From contig NZ_JARUBH010000009.1 in NCBI RefSeq assembly GCF_029626105.1, positions 1,922,001 to 1,986,000 of the forward strand: 64,000 nt of DNA. Direction: 5' to 3'. The DNA is from Solwaraspora sp. WMMD792. GTDB lineage: Bacteria > Actinomycetota > Actinomycetes > Mycobacteriales > Micromonosporaceae. Made by a program: the position numbers and the translations under genes. Position 1 is the stretch's first letter. Each line of letters opens with the position of its first letter. Under the pieces are notes generated by a model that saw only the letters and a list, made by a program, of their open reading frames with translations, did no database searches and was not told the DNA's origin. Positions 55,640-64,000 of the stretch are shown here, piece by piece.

Positions 55640-56769
55640 CCGCTCAGGCTGCCGCAGCCGAGGCGACGGCGGCCACCGGCGGCGGCCCAGCGGAGCCACG
55701 GCCAGGGCCGGGCCCGTGGGGACGCTGGTGGCGCCGCTGGCTCGGCCGGGTGTTCCTGACCGGCTCAGCGGTGTGGCTGGCGTACGTGCTGGCCCACCGA
55801 CTGCTCAGCGGCCGAGTCTGGTGGTGGGTGCTCGCCGAGCTGATGCCGCCGGTGATGTTCGTCGCCGTACCACTGCTGTTCGCCACGGCGGCGGCCGGCT
55901 GCCGGCGGACCCGCCGCCCGGCGGCGCTGATGTGCGCCGTGTCGCTGCTGGCTGGCGTCGGACTGGCCGGAATCAACCTGCCCGGACCGCTGCGGTCGGC
56001 GCCGCAGGTGCCGCCGGACGCGCTGCGGGTGGTCTCCTGGAACACCGGATACTGGCACACCACTGACCGGGCCGACGATTTCTACCAGCTGCTGCGGGAC
56101 CAGCGGGCCGACGTCTACCTGCTGCAGGAGTACATCGCCGAGGTCGACGGCGTGATCGTGCCGATCGACGACCTCGACCGGCTGCGCCGGGAGATGCCGG
56201 GTTTTCAGGTGGCGGTCATCGGCGAGCTCGTCACCCTGTCCCGGTACCCGATCGTCGACCAGACGCCGCTGGTGGCCGACGGGCTTCCCCCAGCCCCGGA
56301 CGGCTTCACCGACTTCTGGCGTTACCAGGTGCTCCGTACCGACCTGCGGGTCGGCGACCGGGTCTTGTCCACCTACAACGCGCACCTGCCGGTACCGTTG
56401 TGGGCCGGCGGCCCCGGCCTGTTCACCGGGGAGTTCCACCGGACGATCCGGGAACAGCATCAGCGTCGGGTACCGCAGTTCCGGGCGTTGGCCGCCGACG
56501 TGGCGGGCAACGACAACCTGGTGGTGCTGGCCGGGGACCTGAACACCAGTCCGGCAATGGGTGACCTGCGCCGCCTGCCGCCCGGGTTGCGCGACGCCGA
56601 GTCGGTCAGCCGGTCCGTCTACCTCGCGTCGTGGCCCACCGAACAGGTGTCGTCCTGGCGACTGGACTGGGCACTGGTCTCCGCCGGAGTCACCGTGCAC
56701 CGGTACGAGTTCGGCGACGCCCGCGGCATGTCCGACCACCGGCCGCAGTCGCTGTGGGTGTCGTGGTGA
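55636..56769 (+). CDS. Membrane-anchored endonuclease/exonuclease/phosphatase (EEP) family protein
   Basis: 377 residues. Three hydrophobic N-terminal helices (to about residue 110) are followed by an EEP domain (about 125-377). Metal and catalytic motifs: VVSWNTGYWH, LLQEYI (Glu), AHLPVPLW, LAGDLNTSP (Asp, Asn), WRLDWALVS and SDHRPQ (Asp-His). Membrane-anchored EEP proteins may hydrolyse phospho-lipids or phosphodiesters outside the cell; nuclease action is also possible. ATG 55636 overlaps the upstream stop (ATGA). In this operon a phosphodiesterase on a polyprenyl-linked glycan is plausible but inferred only from context. Confidence 0.85.
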   Translation: MTAQAAAAEATAATGGGPAEPRPGPGPWGRWWRRWLGRVFLTGSAVWLAYVLAHRLLSGRVWWWVLAELMPPVMFVAVPLLFATAAAGCRRTRRPAALMCAVSLLAGVGLAGINLPGPLRSAPQVPPDALRVVSWNTGYWHTTDRADDFYQLLRDQRADVYLLQEYIAEVDGVIVPIDDLDRLRREMPGFQVAVIGELVTLSRYPIVDQTPLVADGLPPAPDGFTDFWRYQVLRTDLRVGDRVLSTYNAHLPVPLWAGGPGLFTGEFHRTIREQHQRRVPQFRALAADVAGNDNLVVLAGDLNTSPAMGDLRRLPPGLRDAESVSRSVYLASWPTEQVSSWRLDWALVSAGVTVHRYEFGDARGMSDHRPQSLWVSW

Positions 56770-57839
56770 CCGGGTACCCGACGGTGTCGGTGGTGATTCC
56801 GACGTACAACAAGGCAAAGACCCTGGCCGACTGTGTGCGCGCGGTGTACCGCCAGACCCACCAGCCGGTCGAGGTGATCGTGGTCGACGACGCCAGCACC
56901 GACGGATCCCGGGAGATCGCCGCCGGGCTGCCCTGCCGGTTGATCTGCCTGCCCACCAACCAGGGGGTGTCCGCCGCTCGCAACGCCGGTGCGGCGGCTG
57001 CCATCGGTGAAGTGCTGTTCTTCGTCGACTCCGACATCGCGCTGGCGCCGGACGCGATCGGCAACGCGCTGCGGGTCCTTCGGGAGCATCCCGGGTGTGC
57101 GGTCGTGCAGGGCATCTATGACGCGGAGCCGTTGGCCGCCGACGGCCCGGTGGAGGTCTACAAGACCCTGTTCGAGCACTACTGGCGGCGGCAGCGTGAC
57201 GGTGTCGCGGACGCGACCTTGTTCGCGTTGACCGCGATCCGGCGGCAGGCGTTCGACGACGTGGGCGGCTTCGACGAGCGGCTGCGGGACGCGGAGGACA
57301 TCGAGTTCGGCACCCGACTGCCCGCCCGGTACGAGATCCGGATGAGCGCCGACGTGGTGGGCCGGCACGACGACGTCGACCGGCTGCGGCCGTTCCTGGC
57401 CGAACACGTCCGCCGAGCGGTCAGCTACGGGGCGTTGCTGGTCGGCGTGCTCGTCGCTGACGACCGGCGTCGGGTGCACCGCGCCGATGGGCAGCGGCCC
57501 GAGACCGCGCGCCCCGCTTCGGGCGTCGACGTCGGTGCGGTGGCCGCGATGCTGTGCTGCGCGGCGACTGCCGTGACCCTGCCACTGGCCGCCGTCGCCG
57601 GCTGGCTGTTGGCGGTGCCGGCAGCCACCTTCACCGCCTTCACCCTGGTGGACGGGGCCCTGTTCCGCTTCGTTCGGCGCCGGAAGGGAAACCGGTTCCT
57701 GGTGTACTTCGTCGCGATGCACTTCCTGATGCACACCACCCAACTCGCGGGGATGACGGTCGGATTCGCCGCCGGCCTGGTGCGCTCGACCCGCCGCCGA
57801 CCGGCCCGGTCGACGACGGCACCGGAGACGGGCCGATGA
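56766..57839 (+). CDS. GT2-family glycosyltransferase with C-terminal membrane segments
   Basis: 357 residues. Motifs VSVVIPTYNKAKTL, VIVVDDASTDGS, GVSAARNAGAAAA, FFVDSDIALAP and DERLRDAEDIEFGTRL. The central EVYKTLFEHYWRRQ resembles EAYRLLHAHYWR of the minus-strand GT2 at 48870, so the two are paralogues across the divergent operons. The C-terminus has two or three hydrophobic helices. The GTG at 56766 overlaps the preceding stop (GTGA), and its own stop overlaps the next ATG. Confidence 0.88.
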   Translation: MTGYPTVSVVIPTYNKAKTLADCVRAVYRQTHQPVEVIVVDDASTDGSREIAAGLPCRLICLPTNQGVSAARNAGAAAAIGEVLFFVDSDIALAPDAIGNALRVLREHPGCAVVQGIYDAEPLAADGPVEVYKTLFEHYWRRQRDGVADATLFALTAIRRQAFDDVGGFDERLRDAEDIEFGTRLPARYEIRMSADVVGRHDDVDRLRPFLAEHVRRAVSYGALLVGVLVADDRRRVHRADGQRPETARPASGVDVGAVAAMLCCAATAVTLPLAAVAGWLLAVPAATFTAFTLVDGALFRFVRRRKGNRFLVYFVAMHFLMHTTQLAGMTVGFAAGLVRSTRRRPARSTTAPETGR

Positions 57840-58882
57840 CCGGCCGTACCGACGAGGCCGGTGCAACGGTGCCGGGCCGTCCACAGAGCGCCGTGCCGTC
57901 ATCCGGCCGGTGGGGTCGTTGGTTGCGAGTGGCGAACCGGGTGTTCGTCGTCGGGTTCATCGCCCTGCTGGTGGTCGGACTGATCGCCGTGCTGCGGACC
58001 CAGGACTGGGCACCGGTTCGCGAGCTGGCCGGGTCTCTCGACCCGGTCGCCGTCTACCTCACCGTCGGCGGTGCCTTCGCGGTCAACTGCGTCGGACTGG
58101 TTCTCGGGGTGCTGTCCTGGCGGGCGCTCTTCGTCGACCTGGGCGCCCGGGTCGACACCTGGACGGCGGCCCGGATCTTCTTCGTCGGCTTCCTCGTCAA
58201 GTTCGTGCCCGGGCGCTTCGTCGCGTTGCCGGTGCTGGTTCGGATGGGCAAGGCTGTCGACGTCGGTCCGGTCCGGCTGGCCTCGGTGTTCCTGCTCAGC
58301 TGGAGCATCGTCGCGCTCACCGGGCTTACCGTGGGGATCGCCGCCGGCCCTTCGGTCGCCGGCGGCGGGATGTGGTGGATAGCCGCCGCCGCGCTGCCGG
58401 TTGCCGTCCTGCTGATCTGGCCCGACCTGCTCGATCGGGGTATCCGGCTGGCCGCCCGGGTGCTGCACCGGCCAGAGCCGCAGGTCCGAGCCTCGGCCGG
58501 TGGGGTGCGTCGGTCCATCCTGGCGCAGGCGCTGTCGTGGATCATCTCCGGTCATCACCTGTGGCTGCTGGCGGTCGTCGCCGGGGCACCGGCCGGCCGG
58601 TCGTACCTGATCTGCGTCGCCGGGTTCGCGCTGGCCACCGTCACCGGGTTGCTGGTGATGGTCGCGCCGGACGGTATCGGGGTGCGCGAAGCGGTGCTCG
58701 CGTTGGCTCTCGCGTCGGTGATGCCGTTGCCGCTGGCCGGCACCGTGGTGCTGGCCAGCCGGTTGGTCTGTGTGTGCAGCGACATCGCGGTCGGAGCCGG
58801 CGGGCTGCTCCTCGCCCAGTACCTGCACCGGCGGCGAAAGGCGACCGGCGCCGTGCTCACCGACCCGGTACCGGTGCGCTGA
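57836..58882 (+). CDS. UPF0104/lysylphosphatidylglycerol-synthase-TM-like flippase-type membrane protein
   Basis: 348 residues with about eight membrane helices. LGARVDTWTAARIFFVGFLVKFVPGRF near residue 100-130 and MVAPDGIGVREAVLALAL near residue 280 are the hallmark segments of the UPF0104/AglD-like family, with VPGRF/G and PGGxGxREA-type motifs. Members lie in glycolipid and lipopolysaccharide loci and are thought to help move or build lipid-linked sugars. ATG 57836 overlaps the GT2 stop. It is the last gene of the plus arm, and its final 26 bases overlap the SARP regulator on the opposite strand. Confidence 0.85.
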   Translation: MTGRTDEAGATVPGRPQSAVPSSGRWGRWLRVANRVFVVGFIALLVVGLIAVLRTQDWAPVRELAGSLDPVAVYLTVGGAFAVNCVGLVLGVLSWRALFVDLGARVDTWTAARIFFVGFLVKFVPGRFVALPVLVRMGKAVDVGPVRLASVFLLSWSIVALTGLTVGIAAGPSVAGGGMWWIAAAALPVAVLLIWPDLLDRGIRLAARVLHRPEPQVRASAGGVRRSILAQALSWIISGHHLWLLAVVAGAPAGRSYLICVAGFALATVTGLLVMVAPDGIGVREAVLALALASVMPLPLAGTVVLASRLVCVCSDIAVGAGGLLLAQYLHRRRKATGAVLTDPVPVR

Positions 58883-61800
58883 CCGTGACCGGGGTGTCCG
58901 GACTACTGACCGTGATCGGGGCGGTGCCGGGCCCGGTGTCGGTCCGCTCGCGGTCCGCCGCATCCAGCCGGGCCCGGATCTGTTCGGCCTCGGGAGCGCC
59001 GATCGCGCTGAAGTGGGCCAGTGCGTGGCACCAGTGGTCCCATACGTCGTCGGGGGTGTTGCCCGGGCCGGTGACCGATCGTCTGCGGTCGGTGTCGGCC
59101 AACCGCTGCCCGGCACGGGCCAGCCCGGCGTGCGCCCGGGCCTGCTGCGTCCGGTCGCCGATCTGCGCGGATATCGACAGCGCCTGCCGGTAGTGGTCCC
59201 GGGCCGCGGTGGCGTGACCGACCTCCATCAGCGCGTCCGCCAGTCCGACCAGCGCGGACGCCGCACCCATCGGCTGACTGGTGTCCCGGTAGATCTCCAG
59301 GGCCTGCCCGTGATGGTCGGCGGCGGCCCGGAAGCTGCCCAGCCGGGCATGCAACTGGCCCAGCGAGTCCAGCGCGAACGCCAACCCCACCCGGTGCCCG
59401 ATCCGGTGGCACAGGGCGATCGCGTCGGACAGGTGCTCGGCCGCCTCGGAGTAACGGCCCTGCAGTACGGCGATCCAGCCGAGGTTGCCCAGCGCCATCG
59501 CCTCGCCGTGCGCCTCACCAGCCTCCCGCAGCAGACCGAGCGCCTCCCGCAGATGGGCGGTGGCCTGGTCGTACTGGCCCTGCTGGCCGTGGAAGACGCC
59601 GAGGTTGCCCAGTGCGCGGGCCTTCCCGGCACGTTCGCCGGTCTGCCGGTAGAGCACCAGCGCGCGCTGGAGATGGTCGGCCACCAGCTGCCGGTGCCCC
59701 TGCATCCCGTACACCACGGCGATGTTCGTCATCATGTGCGCCTGCGAGTCCCGGTCACCGATGATCTCGGCCGCGAGTAGACCGTGGTGGTGCACGGTGA
59801 CCGCGTCCGGATAGTGGCCGGCACCCTCCAGGTAGCGGAAGACGGTGAGCACCAGACGCCGGGCGTGTTCCGGCCAGCCGTTCCCGGCGGTGTGCACGAC
59901 GGCGCCGACCAGGTTGGCCCGCTCCTGCTCCAGCCAGGTCCGGGCTGCGGCGGCGTCGAGCAGCGGCCGCGCCGCGGCGCTCGGGTCGGTCACCGCCGGC
60001 CGCCGGTGTCGCTCGGCGGGGAAGAGTAGATCCATGGCGGCTGCGGCGGTGTGCAGGTAGTGGTCGAACAGGACGGTCATCGCCCGGTGCCGGTCGACCG
60101 GTGAATCCTGCTGGCCGGCGAGGTCCACGGCGTACGCCCGGAGCAGGTCGTGCATCCCGTAGCGGTGGCCAGGTCCACGTACGATCAGGTGGGCGCGGGC
60201 GAGCAGCTCGAGTAACCGTCGGGCGTCGGGCACCGAGGTGCCGGTGATCGCGGCGGCGGCGTGCGGCTCCAGATCAGGCCCGGGATGCAGCCCCAGCAGC
60301 CGGAACGCGCGGGCGGCGTCGGCCGGCAGATGCAGGTAGGACCAGGAGAACACCGCGCGTACGCCGGTGCGCCGGTCGCCACCGGCGTCGAGCAGATCGA
60401 GGCGCCGGTGCTGATCGGCGAGTTCGCGGACCAGCTCGACCAGTGGCGCGGTGGGGCGGGTGGCCGCCAGTTCCGCGGCTACCCGCAGGGCCAGCGGGAG
60501 ACGGGCGCAGTGCGCGGCGAGGACCGCTGCGGCGGTGTGTTCGACGGTGGCCCGGGCACCGATCAGCCGGTGGATGAGCGCCACCGCCTCGGCCAGCGGC
60601 AGCGGATCGAGGCCGACCCGGCGGGCGCCGTGCCGGGCGACCAGCCCGGCCAGCGAGTCCCGGCTGGTGACCAGGACGAGACAGGACGGCGAGCCGGGCA
60701 GCAGCGGCCGGACCTGCTCCGCCGACGCCGCGTTGTCGAGCACCACCAGCAGCCGCCGTCCGTCGGCGAGGCTGCGGTAGCAGGCCGCCCGTTCGTCGAG
60801 GTCCAGCGGCAGGTCCGGACCGGCGACGCCGAGGGCCCGCAGGAAGCCGGCGAGCGCCTGGCCCGGGGAGACGGGCTGCTCGGCGTCGTAGCCCTGCAGA
60901 TCGACGTAGAGCTGGCCGTCGGGGAACCGGTGCCGGACCCGGTGCGCCCAGCGGACGGCGAGCGCGGTCTTGCCGACGCCGGCGGTGCCGGACACCGCGG
61001 CGACGGTCACCACCGGCGACCGGTCCACGTCGTCGGTCCGCCCGTGGGCGTCGTCGAGCAGTTGGTCGAGCTCGGCCAGCTCGGCGACCCGGCCGGTGAA
61101 GTCGGGAATGTCGGCCGGTAGCTGGGCCGGTGCCGGTTCGGGCGTTGCCCGGCCGGTTTCGCCGCCCGGGGGTCGGGCATCTGGGGCGGCGGTCAGCTCC
61201 TCGTCGTGCAGCAGCGCGGTGTGTGCGGCGGTCAGCTCCGGCCCGGGATCGACGCCGAGCTCGTCGGTCAGGTGCCGGCGCACCCGGTGGTACGCGTGGA
61301 ACGCCCGGGCACGGTGTCCTGCGGCGTGATACGCCCGGATCAGTCGGGCCTGTGCCGCCTCGTCCAGCGGCTGTGCGGCGGCGGCCTCCTCCAGAGCGGC
61401 CACCGCCTCGGCGGCCCGCCCGGCGGCGATCATGATGTCGCCGTACCGTGCCAGGGCGGTGTGCCGCTCCTCGAGCAACGCGACGACCCGGGGATGCTCG
61501 GCCAACGTCGGTATGTCGGCCATCGGCGGGCCGAGCCACAGCCGGAGGGCCTGTTCGAGCTCGTCAGCCGCACGACTCAGTTCGCCGTTGCGCTGCAGAC
61601 CGGCCGCCGCGGTGAGCCGGTGGCGGAAGACCTCCGCGTCGATCTCCGAAGCGGGTAGCCGCAGCGCGTAGCCGTCCCCGACCTGGGGGAGCACCGTGCT
61701 CGGAGCGCGGGGCGGCCGGTCGGGTTCGAGCCGTCGCCGCAGGTGCTTGATGTGGGTCTGGATCACGTTCCGGGCGGTCGGTGGCGGCTGCCGGTCGGCC

Positions 61801-61949
61801 CAGACCGCGGCCGAGATCTCTGCCGCCCGCACCGGCTGTCCGGCCGCGATCGCGAGCAGTCCCAGGATGGCCCGTTGAGCCGTTGGTCCGAGATCCAGTT
61901 GTTCACCGTCGCGCCAGGCGCAGACCTGACCGAGGACCCGGATACGCAA
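58857..61949 (-). CDS. AfsR/SARP-family transcriptional regulator with NB-ARC and TPR domains
   Basis: About 1,030 residues. OmpR-type winged helix (1-95, RIRVLGQVCAWRDGEQLDLG, TARNVIQTHIKHLRRRLEP), BTAD (about 100-245, LRLWLGPPMADIP, AFHAYHRVRRHLTDELGVDPGPEL), NB-ARC ATPase (about 285-560, GTAGVGKTAL Walker A, LLVVLDNA Walker B, LPLALRVAAEL) and TPR repeats (about 690-960, ALGNLGVFHGQQGQYDQA and similar). Such proteins activate secondary-metabolite or developmental genes in response to nucleotide and partner signals. The start is TTG 61949 with AGGGTGG well spaced; GTG 61958 is an alternative. It may control the neighbouring glycan operon or a distant cluster. Confidence 0.92.
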   Translation of the reverse strand: MRIRVLGQVCAWRDGEQLDLGPTAQRAILGLLAIAAGQPVRAAEISAAVWADRQPPPTARNVIQTHIKHLRRRLEPDRPPRAPSTVLPQVGDGYALRLPASEIDAEVFRHRLTAAAGLQRNGELSRAADELEQALRLWLGPPMADIPTLAEHPRVVALLEERHTALARYGDIMIAAGRAAEAVAALEEAAAAQPLDEAAQARLIRAYHAAGHRARAFHAYHRVRRHLTDELGVDPGPELTAAHTALLHDEELTAAPDARPPGGETGRATPEPAPAQLPADIPDFTGRVAELAELDQLLDDAHGRTDDVDRSPVVTVAAVSGTAGVGKTALAVRWAHRVRHRFPDGQLYVDLQGYDAEQPVSPGQALAGFLRALGVAGPDLPLDLDERAACYRSLADGRRLLVVLDNAASAEQVRPLLPGSPSCLVLVTSRDSLAGLVARHGARRVGLDPLPLAEAVALIHRLIGARATVEHTAAAVLAAHCARLPLALRVAAELAATRPTAPLVELVRELADQHRRLDLLDAGGDRRTGVRAVFSWSYLHLPADAARAFRLLGLHPGPDLEPHAAAAITGTSVPDARRLLELLARAHLIVRGPGHRYGMHDLLRAYAVDLAGQQDSPVDRHRAMTVLFDHYLHTAAAAMDLLFPAERHRRPAVTDPSAAARPLLDAAAARTWLEQERANLVGAVVHTAGNGWPEHARRLVLTVFRYLEGAGHYPDAVTVHHHGLLAAEIIGDRDSQAHMMTNIAVVYGMQGHRQLVADHLQRALVLYRQTGERAGKARALGNLGVFHGQQGQYDQATAHLREALGLLREAGEAHGEAMALGNLGWIAVLQGRYSEAAEHLSDAIALCHRIGHRVGLAFALDSLGQLHARLGSFRAAADHHGQALEIYRDTSQPMGAASALVGLADALMEVGHATAARDHYRQALSISAQIGDRTQQARAHAGLARAGQRLADTDRRRSVTGPGNTPDDVWDHWCHALAHFSAIGAPEAEQIRARLDAADRERTDTGPGTAPITVSSPDTPVTVSAPVPGR

Positions 61950-62190
61950 AGTCGCCACCCTCGCCGGTCGTACCGAATGCCGCCGCTCGGAACGGGTTGG
62001 CCGTGTACGTCGGTCGGCTGACCTCAACCTACGTCTATGTCGCTCAGCATTGCAACGTCAGCTGTCGAATGACCCAGTCGAATTGCCGAACCATCGGTGG
62101 TGGGTGTCCGCAGTGGATAATTTGGGCGCGGGTCGGATCTCTCTCGATTGTGTGCCGGGTACCGCGGTGACCTGGTGGCATCGCCGCGTC

Positions 62191-62230
62191 GCCGGGCGTT
62201 GGTGCCCCGACCGGAGCACCAACGCCCGGC
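62191..62230. terminator. Hairpin terminator after the Spo0M gene
   Basis: 15-bp perfect stem (GCCGGGCGTTGGTGC with GCACCAACGCCCGGC), 10-base loop, six bases beyond the Spo0M stop on the minus strand. It also insulates the SARP promoter region (about 61950-62190). Confidence 0.85.
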
Positions 62231-62236
62231 TGATGG

Positions 62237-63205
62237 TCACTCCTCCTCGAACTCCTCACCCGAGTCGTCGTCCCCGCCGAACGAGTCGAAGACCTCGCCG
62301 GCGATCATCCCGCCGGCGAAGCCGAGCGCGGCGCCGCCGACCGCGCCGGCGACGGCCCCACCCATTCCCGACCCGCCATGGTGCCCGCCGTAATGCCCAC
62401 CGGGCGCGCCGTACCCGCCGATCAGCGACTGACGCTGGGAGAGCGCCTGGCGGACCCAGGTGTCGACCTGGGCGGTCCAGTCCACCTGGTCGGCGTCTGT
62501 GTGACTGACCCGGTAGCGGCCGTACGAGTCGTGCCCCGGCCGGAAAAGACCGCCGCGCTTGTCGAACTCCAGCACGACGTCGATGCCGTACTCGCTGGCC
62601 ACGAAGGTCAGCTCGACCTCGTTGATGCCGCCGGCGTACTGGGGTGCGGCGTAGTACTCGATCTCCTGGTAGAACGGCAGGGTCTGGGGCACGCCGTGCA
62701 GCCGCCCGTACTCCAGGTCGGCGCCCTTGAAGGCGAAGCCGAGCCGGGCGAACGCCTCCAGGATGCGCTCCTGCAACGGCAGCGGGTAGATGTGCACCGC
62801 ATCGAGGTCGCCTCGGTCGATCGCCCCCGGGATGGCGACCTCGGTCCGCAGACCCATGGTCATGCCGTGCAGGCGCTGCCCGTAGAGGTCGGTCACCGGG
62901 GTCTCCCACGGCACCGGGAACTGGAAGGGCAACGACAACTGCTGGCCTTCGCGCAGGTGGATGCCGCCGGACACGGGGAACCGGTGGAACTCGGCCAGGG
63001 CGTTGTGGTCCTCGCCGCCGGCCTCCACCTCAACCCGGGTGACCAAGCTGACCGTTATCTGGTCCAGCTGCACGTCGTGGCTGCCGCCAGTAATGTTCAC
63101 CTGCCCGGTGAGGGCAAGGCCCGGCCGGGCGTTGGGGTTCTGTAGCACCGTGTCGACGCTGGGAGCGCCGATTCCCAGAGCGCCCAGCATCTTCTTGAAT
63201 ACCAC
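62237..63205 (-). CDS. Spo0M-like sporulation-control (arrestin-fold) protein
   Basis: 322 residues. The N-terminal two thirds match the Spo0M/SpoOM family (VFKKMLGALGIGAPSVDTVL, LREGQQLSLPFQFPVPWETP, LRTEVAIPGAIDRGDLD). A Gly/His-rich low-complexity segment follows (GGYGAPGGHYGGHHGG, about 262-280), then a Gly/Ala hydrophobic stretch (AVAGAVGGAALGFAGG) and an acidic tail (DDDSGEEFEEE). I choose GTG 63205 because GAGAGGA is then seven bases upstream and the protein begins VFKKMLG; ATG 63211 would abut that site. In Bacillus the family affects sporulation control; in actinomycetes its role is unclear. Confidence 0.9.
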   Translation of the reverse strand: MVFKKMLGALGIGAPSVDTVLQNPNARPGLALTGQVNITGGSHDVQLDQITVSLVTRVEVEAGGEDHNALAEFHRFPVSGGIHLREGQQLSLPFQFPVPWETPVTDLYGQRLHGMTMGLRTEVAIPGAIDRGDLDAVHIYPLPLQERILEAFARLGFAFKGADLEYGRLHGVPQTLPFYQEIEYYAAPQYAGGINEVELTFVASEYGIDVVLEFDKRGGLFRPGHDSYGRYRVSHTDADQVDWTAQVDTWVRQALSQRQSLIGGYGAPGGHYGGHHGGSGMGGAVAGAVGGAALGFAGGMIAGEVFDSFGGDDDSGEEFEEE

Positions 63206-63393
63206 GTACATTCCTCTCGGTTCTCGGTTGACGGGCCGTGCCCTGCCGGTACCGGCATTTAGGGCATCCAGTGTGGATACTATGGCAGGTGTTCAGTTTA
63301 TCCTGATCGATCATGACGGGTTGTCGTGGGCGGTTGTCGGCGTGGTCCGGTGATATCGCATGTGACTGCCGGACAATGTGAAAAAATGCGCCT

Positions 63394-64000
63394 ATGCCGG
63401 ATTTCCTGGTGACGGCGGGCTGGCCTGTCTCCTGGTCGATAGCCGCGTTCGCGATCGCCGGAGTGGTGACGGTGGCGGGTGGGATCCGGCTCGTCGCCGT
63501 GGGTGACGCGCTCGCCGACCGGACCGGCTGGGGAGAAGCGGTCTTCGGTGCGGTCTTCTTTGGTCTGGCGACGTCGCTGTCCGGGATCGTGATGACTGCG
63601 GTGACCGCGGTTAGTGACGCTCCGCAACTGGCCTACAGCAACGCCGTCGGCGGCATCGCCGCGCAGACCACCGCAATCGCGGTGGCCGACCTGTTCTACC
63701 GGCGAGTCAACCTCGAACACGCCGCCGCTTCGCTGTCCAACCTGCTCTTCGGCTGCCTGCTGCTGGCGCTGCTGGCCTTGGCGCTGCTGGCCACCTACAC
63801 CCCGGACGGCGCGGTGGCGGGCGTCCACCCGGTCTCGATGATCATGGTCGGCTGCTACCTCGGCGGCGTCATGATCGTCCACTCCACCGACGTTACGCCC
63901 TACTGGCAAGCCGTCGACACCAACGAGACCCGCCGGGATCTGCCGCAGAGCCACGGTCTCCTCGATGACCGTCCACTGCGTCGGCTGTGGGTGCGGTTCG
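63394..64000 (+). CDS. Cation/calcium-antiporter-like membrane protein, 3' partial
   Basis: The reading frame from ATG 63394 stays open to the right edge (202 codons visible). It starts MPDFLVTAGWPVSWSIAAF and contains GGIRLVAVGDALADRTGWGEAVFG, LATSLSGIVMTAVTAVSD and SNAVGGIAAQTTAIAVADL. That order (GDxLaxxTGxgea, aTSLxxxv, NxxGg) resembles one half of sodium/calcium exchanger (CaCA) family proteins. The usual acidic residue after TSLPE is replaced (TSLSG), so transport ability is uncertain. It is divergent from Spo0M across about 190 bases that include a TGATCGATCA palindrome (63304-63313). Confidence 0.75.
   Translation, partial: MPDFLVTAGWPVSWSIAAFAIAGVVTVAGGIRLVAVGDALADRTGWGEAVFGAVFFGLATSLSGIVMTAVTAVSDAPQLAYSNAVGGIAAQTTAIAVADLFYRRVNLEHAAASLSNLLFGCLLLALLALALLATYTPDGAVAGVHPVSMIMVGCYLGGVMIVHSTDVTPYWQAVDTNETRRDLPQSHGLLDDRPLRRLWVRF

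Overview
The window is high-GC actinomycete DNA. The gene set (modular type I PKS, AfsR/SARP regulator, Spo0M, CBM2-tagged secreted hydrolases, mycobacterial-type decaprenyl-phosphate phosphoribosyltransferase) fits a filamentous sporulating actinomycete, most likely Micromonosporaceae. The genus cannot be fixed from the sequence alone. No rRNA, complete tRNA or CRISPR array was found.

1-16.8 kb: right end of a polyketide cluster. A bimodular PKS subunit, open at the left edge, is followed in one tightly coupled operon by a type II thioesterase, both methylmalonyl-CoA mutase subunits, a MeaB-type GTPase and an acyl-CoA carboxylase carboxyltransferase. The last four genes form an extender-unit (methylmalonyl-CoA) supply cassette. 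A strong hairpin at 16768-16800 closes it.

16.8-20.5 kb: a secreted PQQ-type beta-propeller protein, a small secreted protein, a DoxX-like membrane protein and an enoyl-CoA hydratase, all on the minus strand.

20.5-26.3 kb: a decayed accessory region. It holds a shortened M15/VanX-like gene, a frameshifted flavin monooxygenase, an IS1182-type element with perfect 40-bp terminal inverted repeats and a doubly frameshifted transposase, and serine-recombinase remnants on both sides of that IS. It ends in the 3' part of a tRNA-Pro(GGG), which looks like an attachment-site scar.

26.3-41.2 kb: a second type II thioesterase, an M28 peptidase, a CBM2 protein with an unknown His-rich domain, an MFS transporter, a P-loop kinase, an arabinan/xylan group (AbfB-GH43 remnant and GH43-AbfB) with a perfect LacI-type operator, a lipid kinase, an SCP2 protein overlapping a GDE-type amylo-1,6-glucosidase, a threonine dehydratase and a GH10-CBM2 xylanase.

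41.4-46.0 kb: the two subunits of a type IIA topoisomerase (topoisomerase IV-like).

46.1-58.9 kb: a divergent pair of operons for a cell-envelope glycan or glycolipid. The minus arm encodes GT2, NodB deacetylase, methyltransferase and GT87 integral-membrane mannosyltransferase. The plus arm encodes a class III aminotransferase, NAD-epimerase, UbiA-type phosphoribosyltransferase, two tandem GT2s, a membrane-anchored EEP hydrolase, another GT2 and a UPF0104/flippase-like membrane protein. This is the best candidate here for an undescribed system.

58.9-64.0 kb: a large SARP/NB-ARC/TPR regulator whose 3' end overlaps the glycan operon antisense, a Spo0M homologue, and the start of a cation-antiporter-like membrane protein cut by the right edge.
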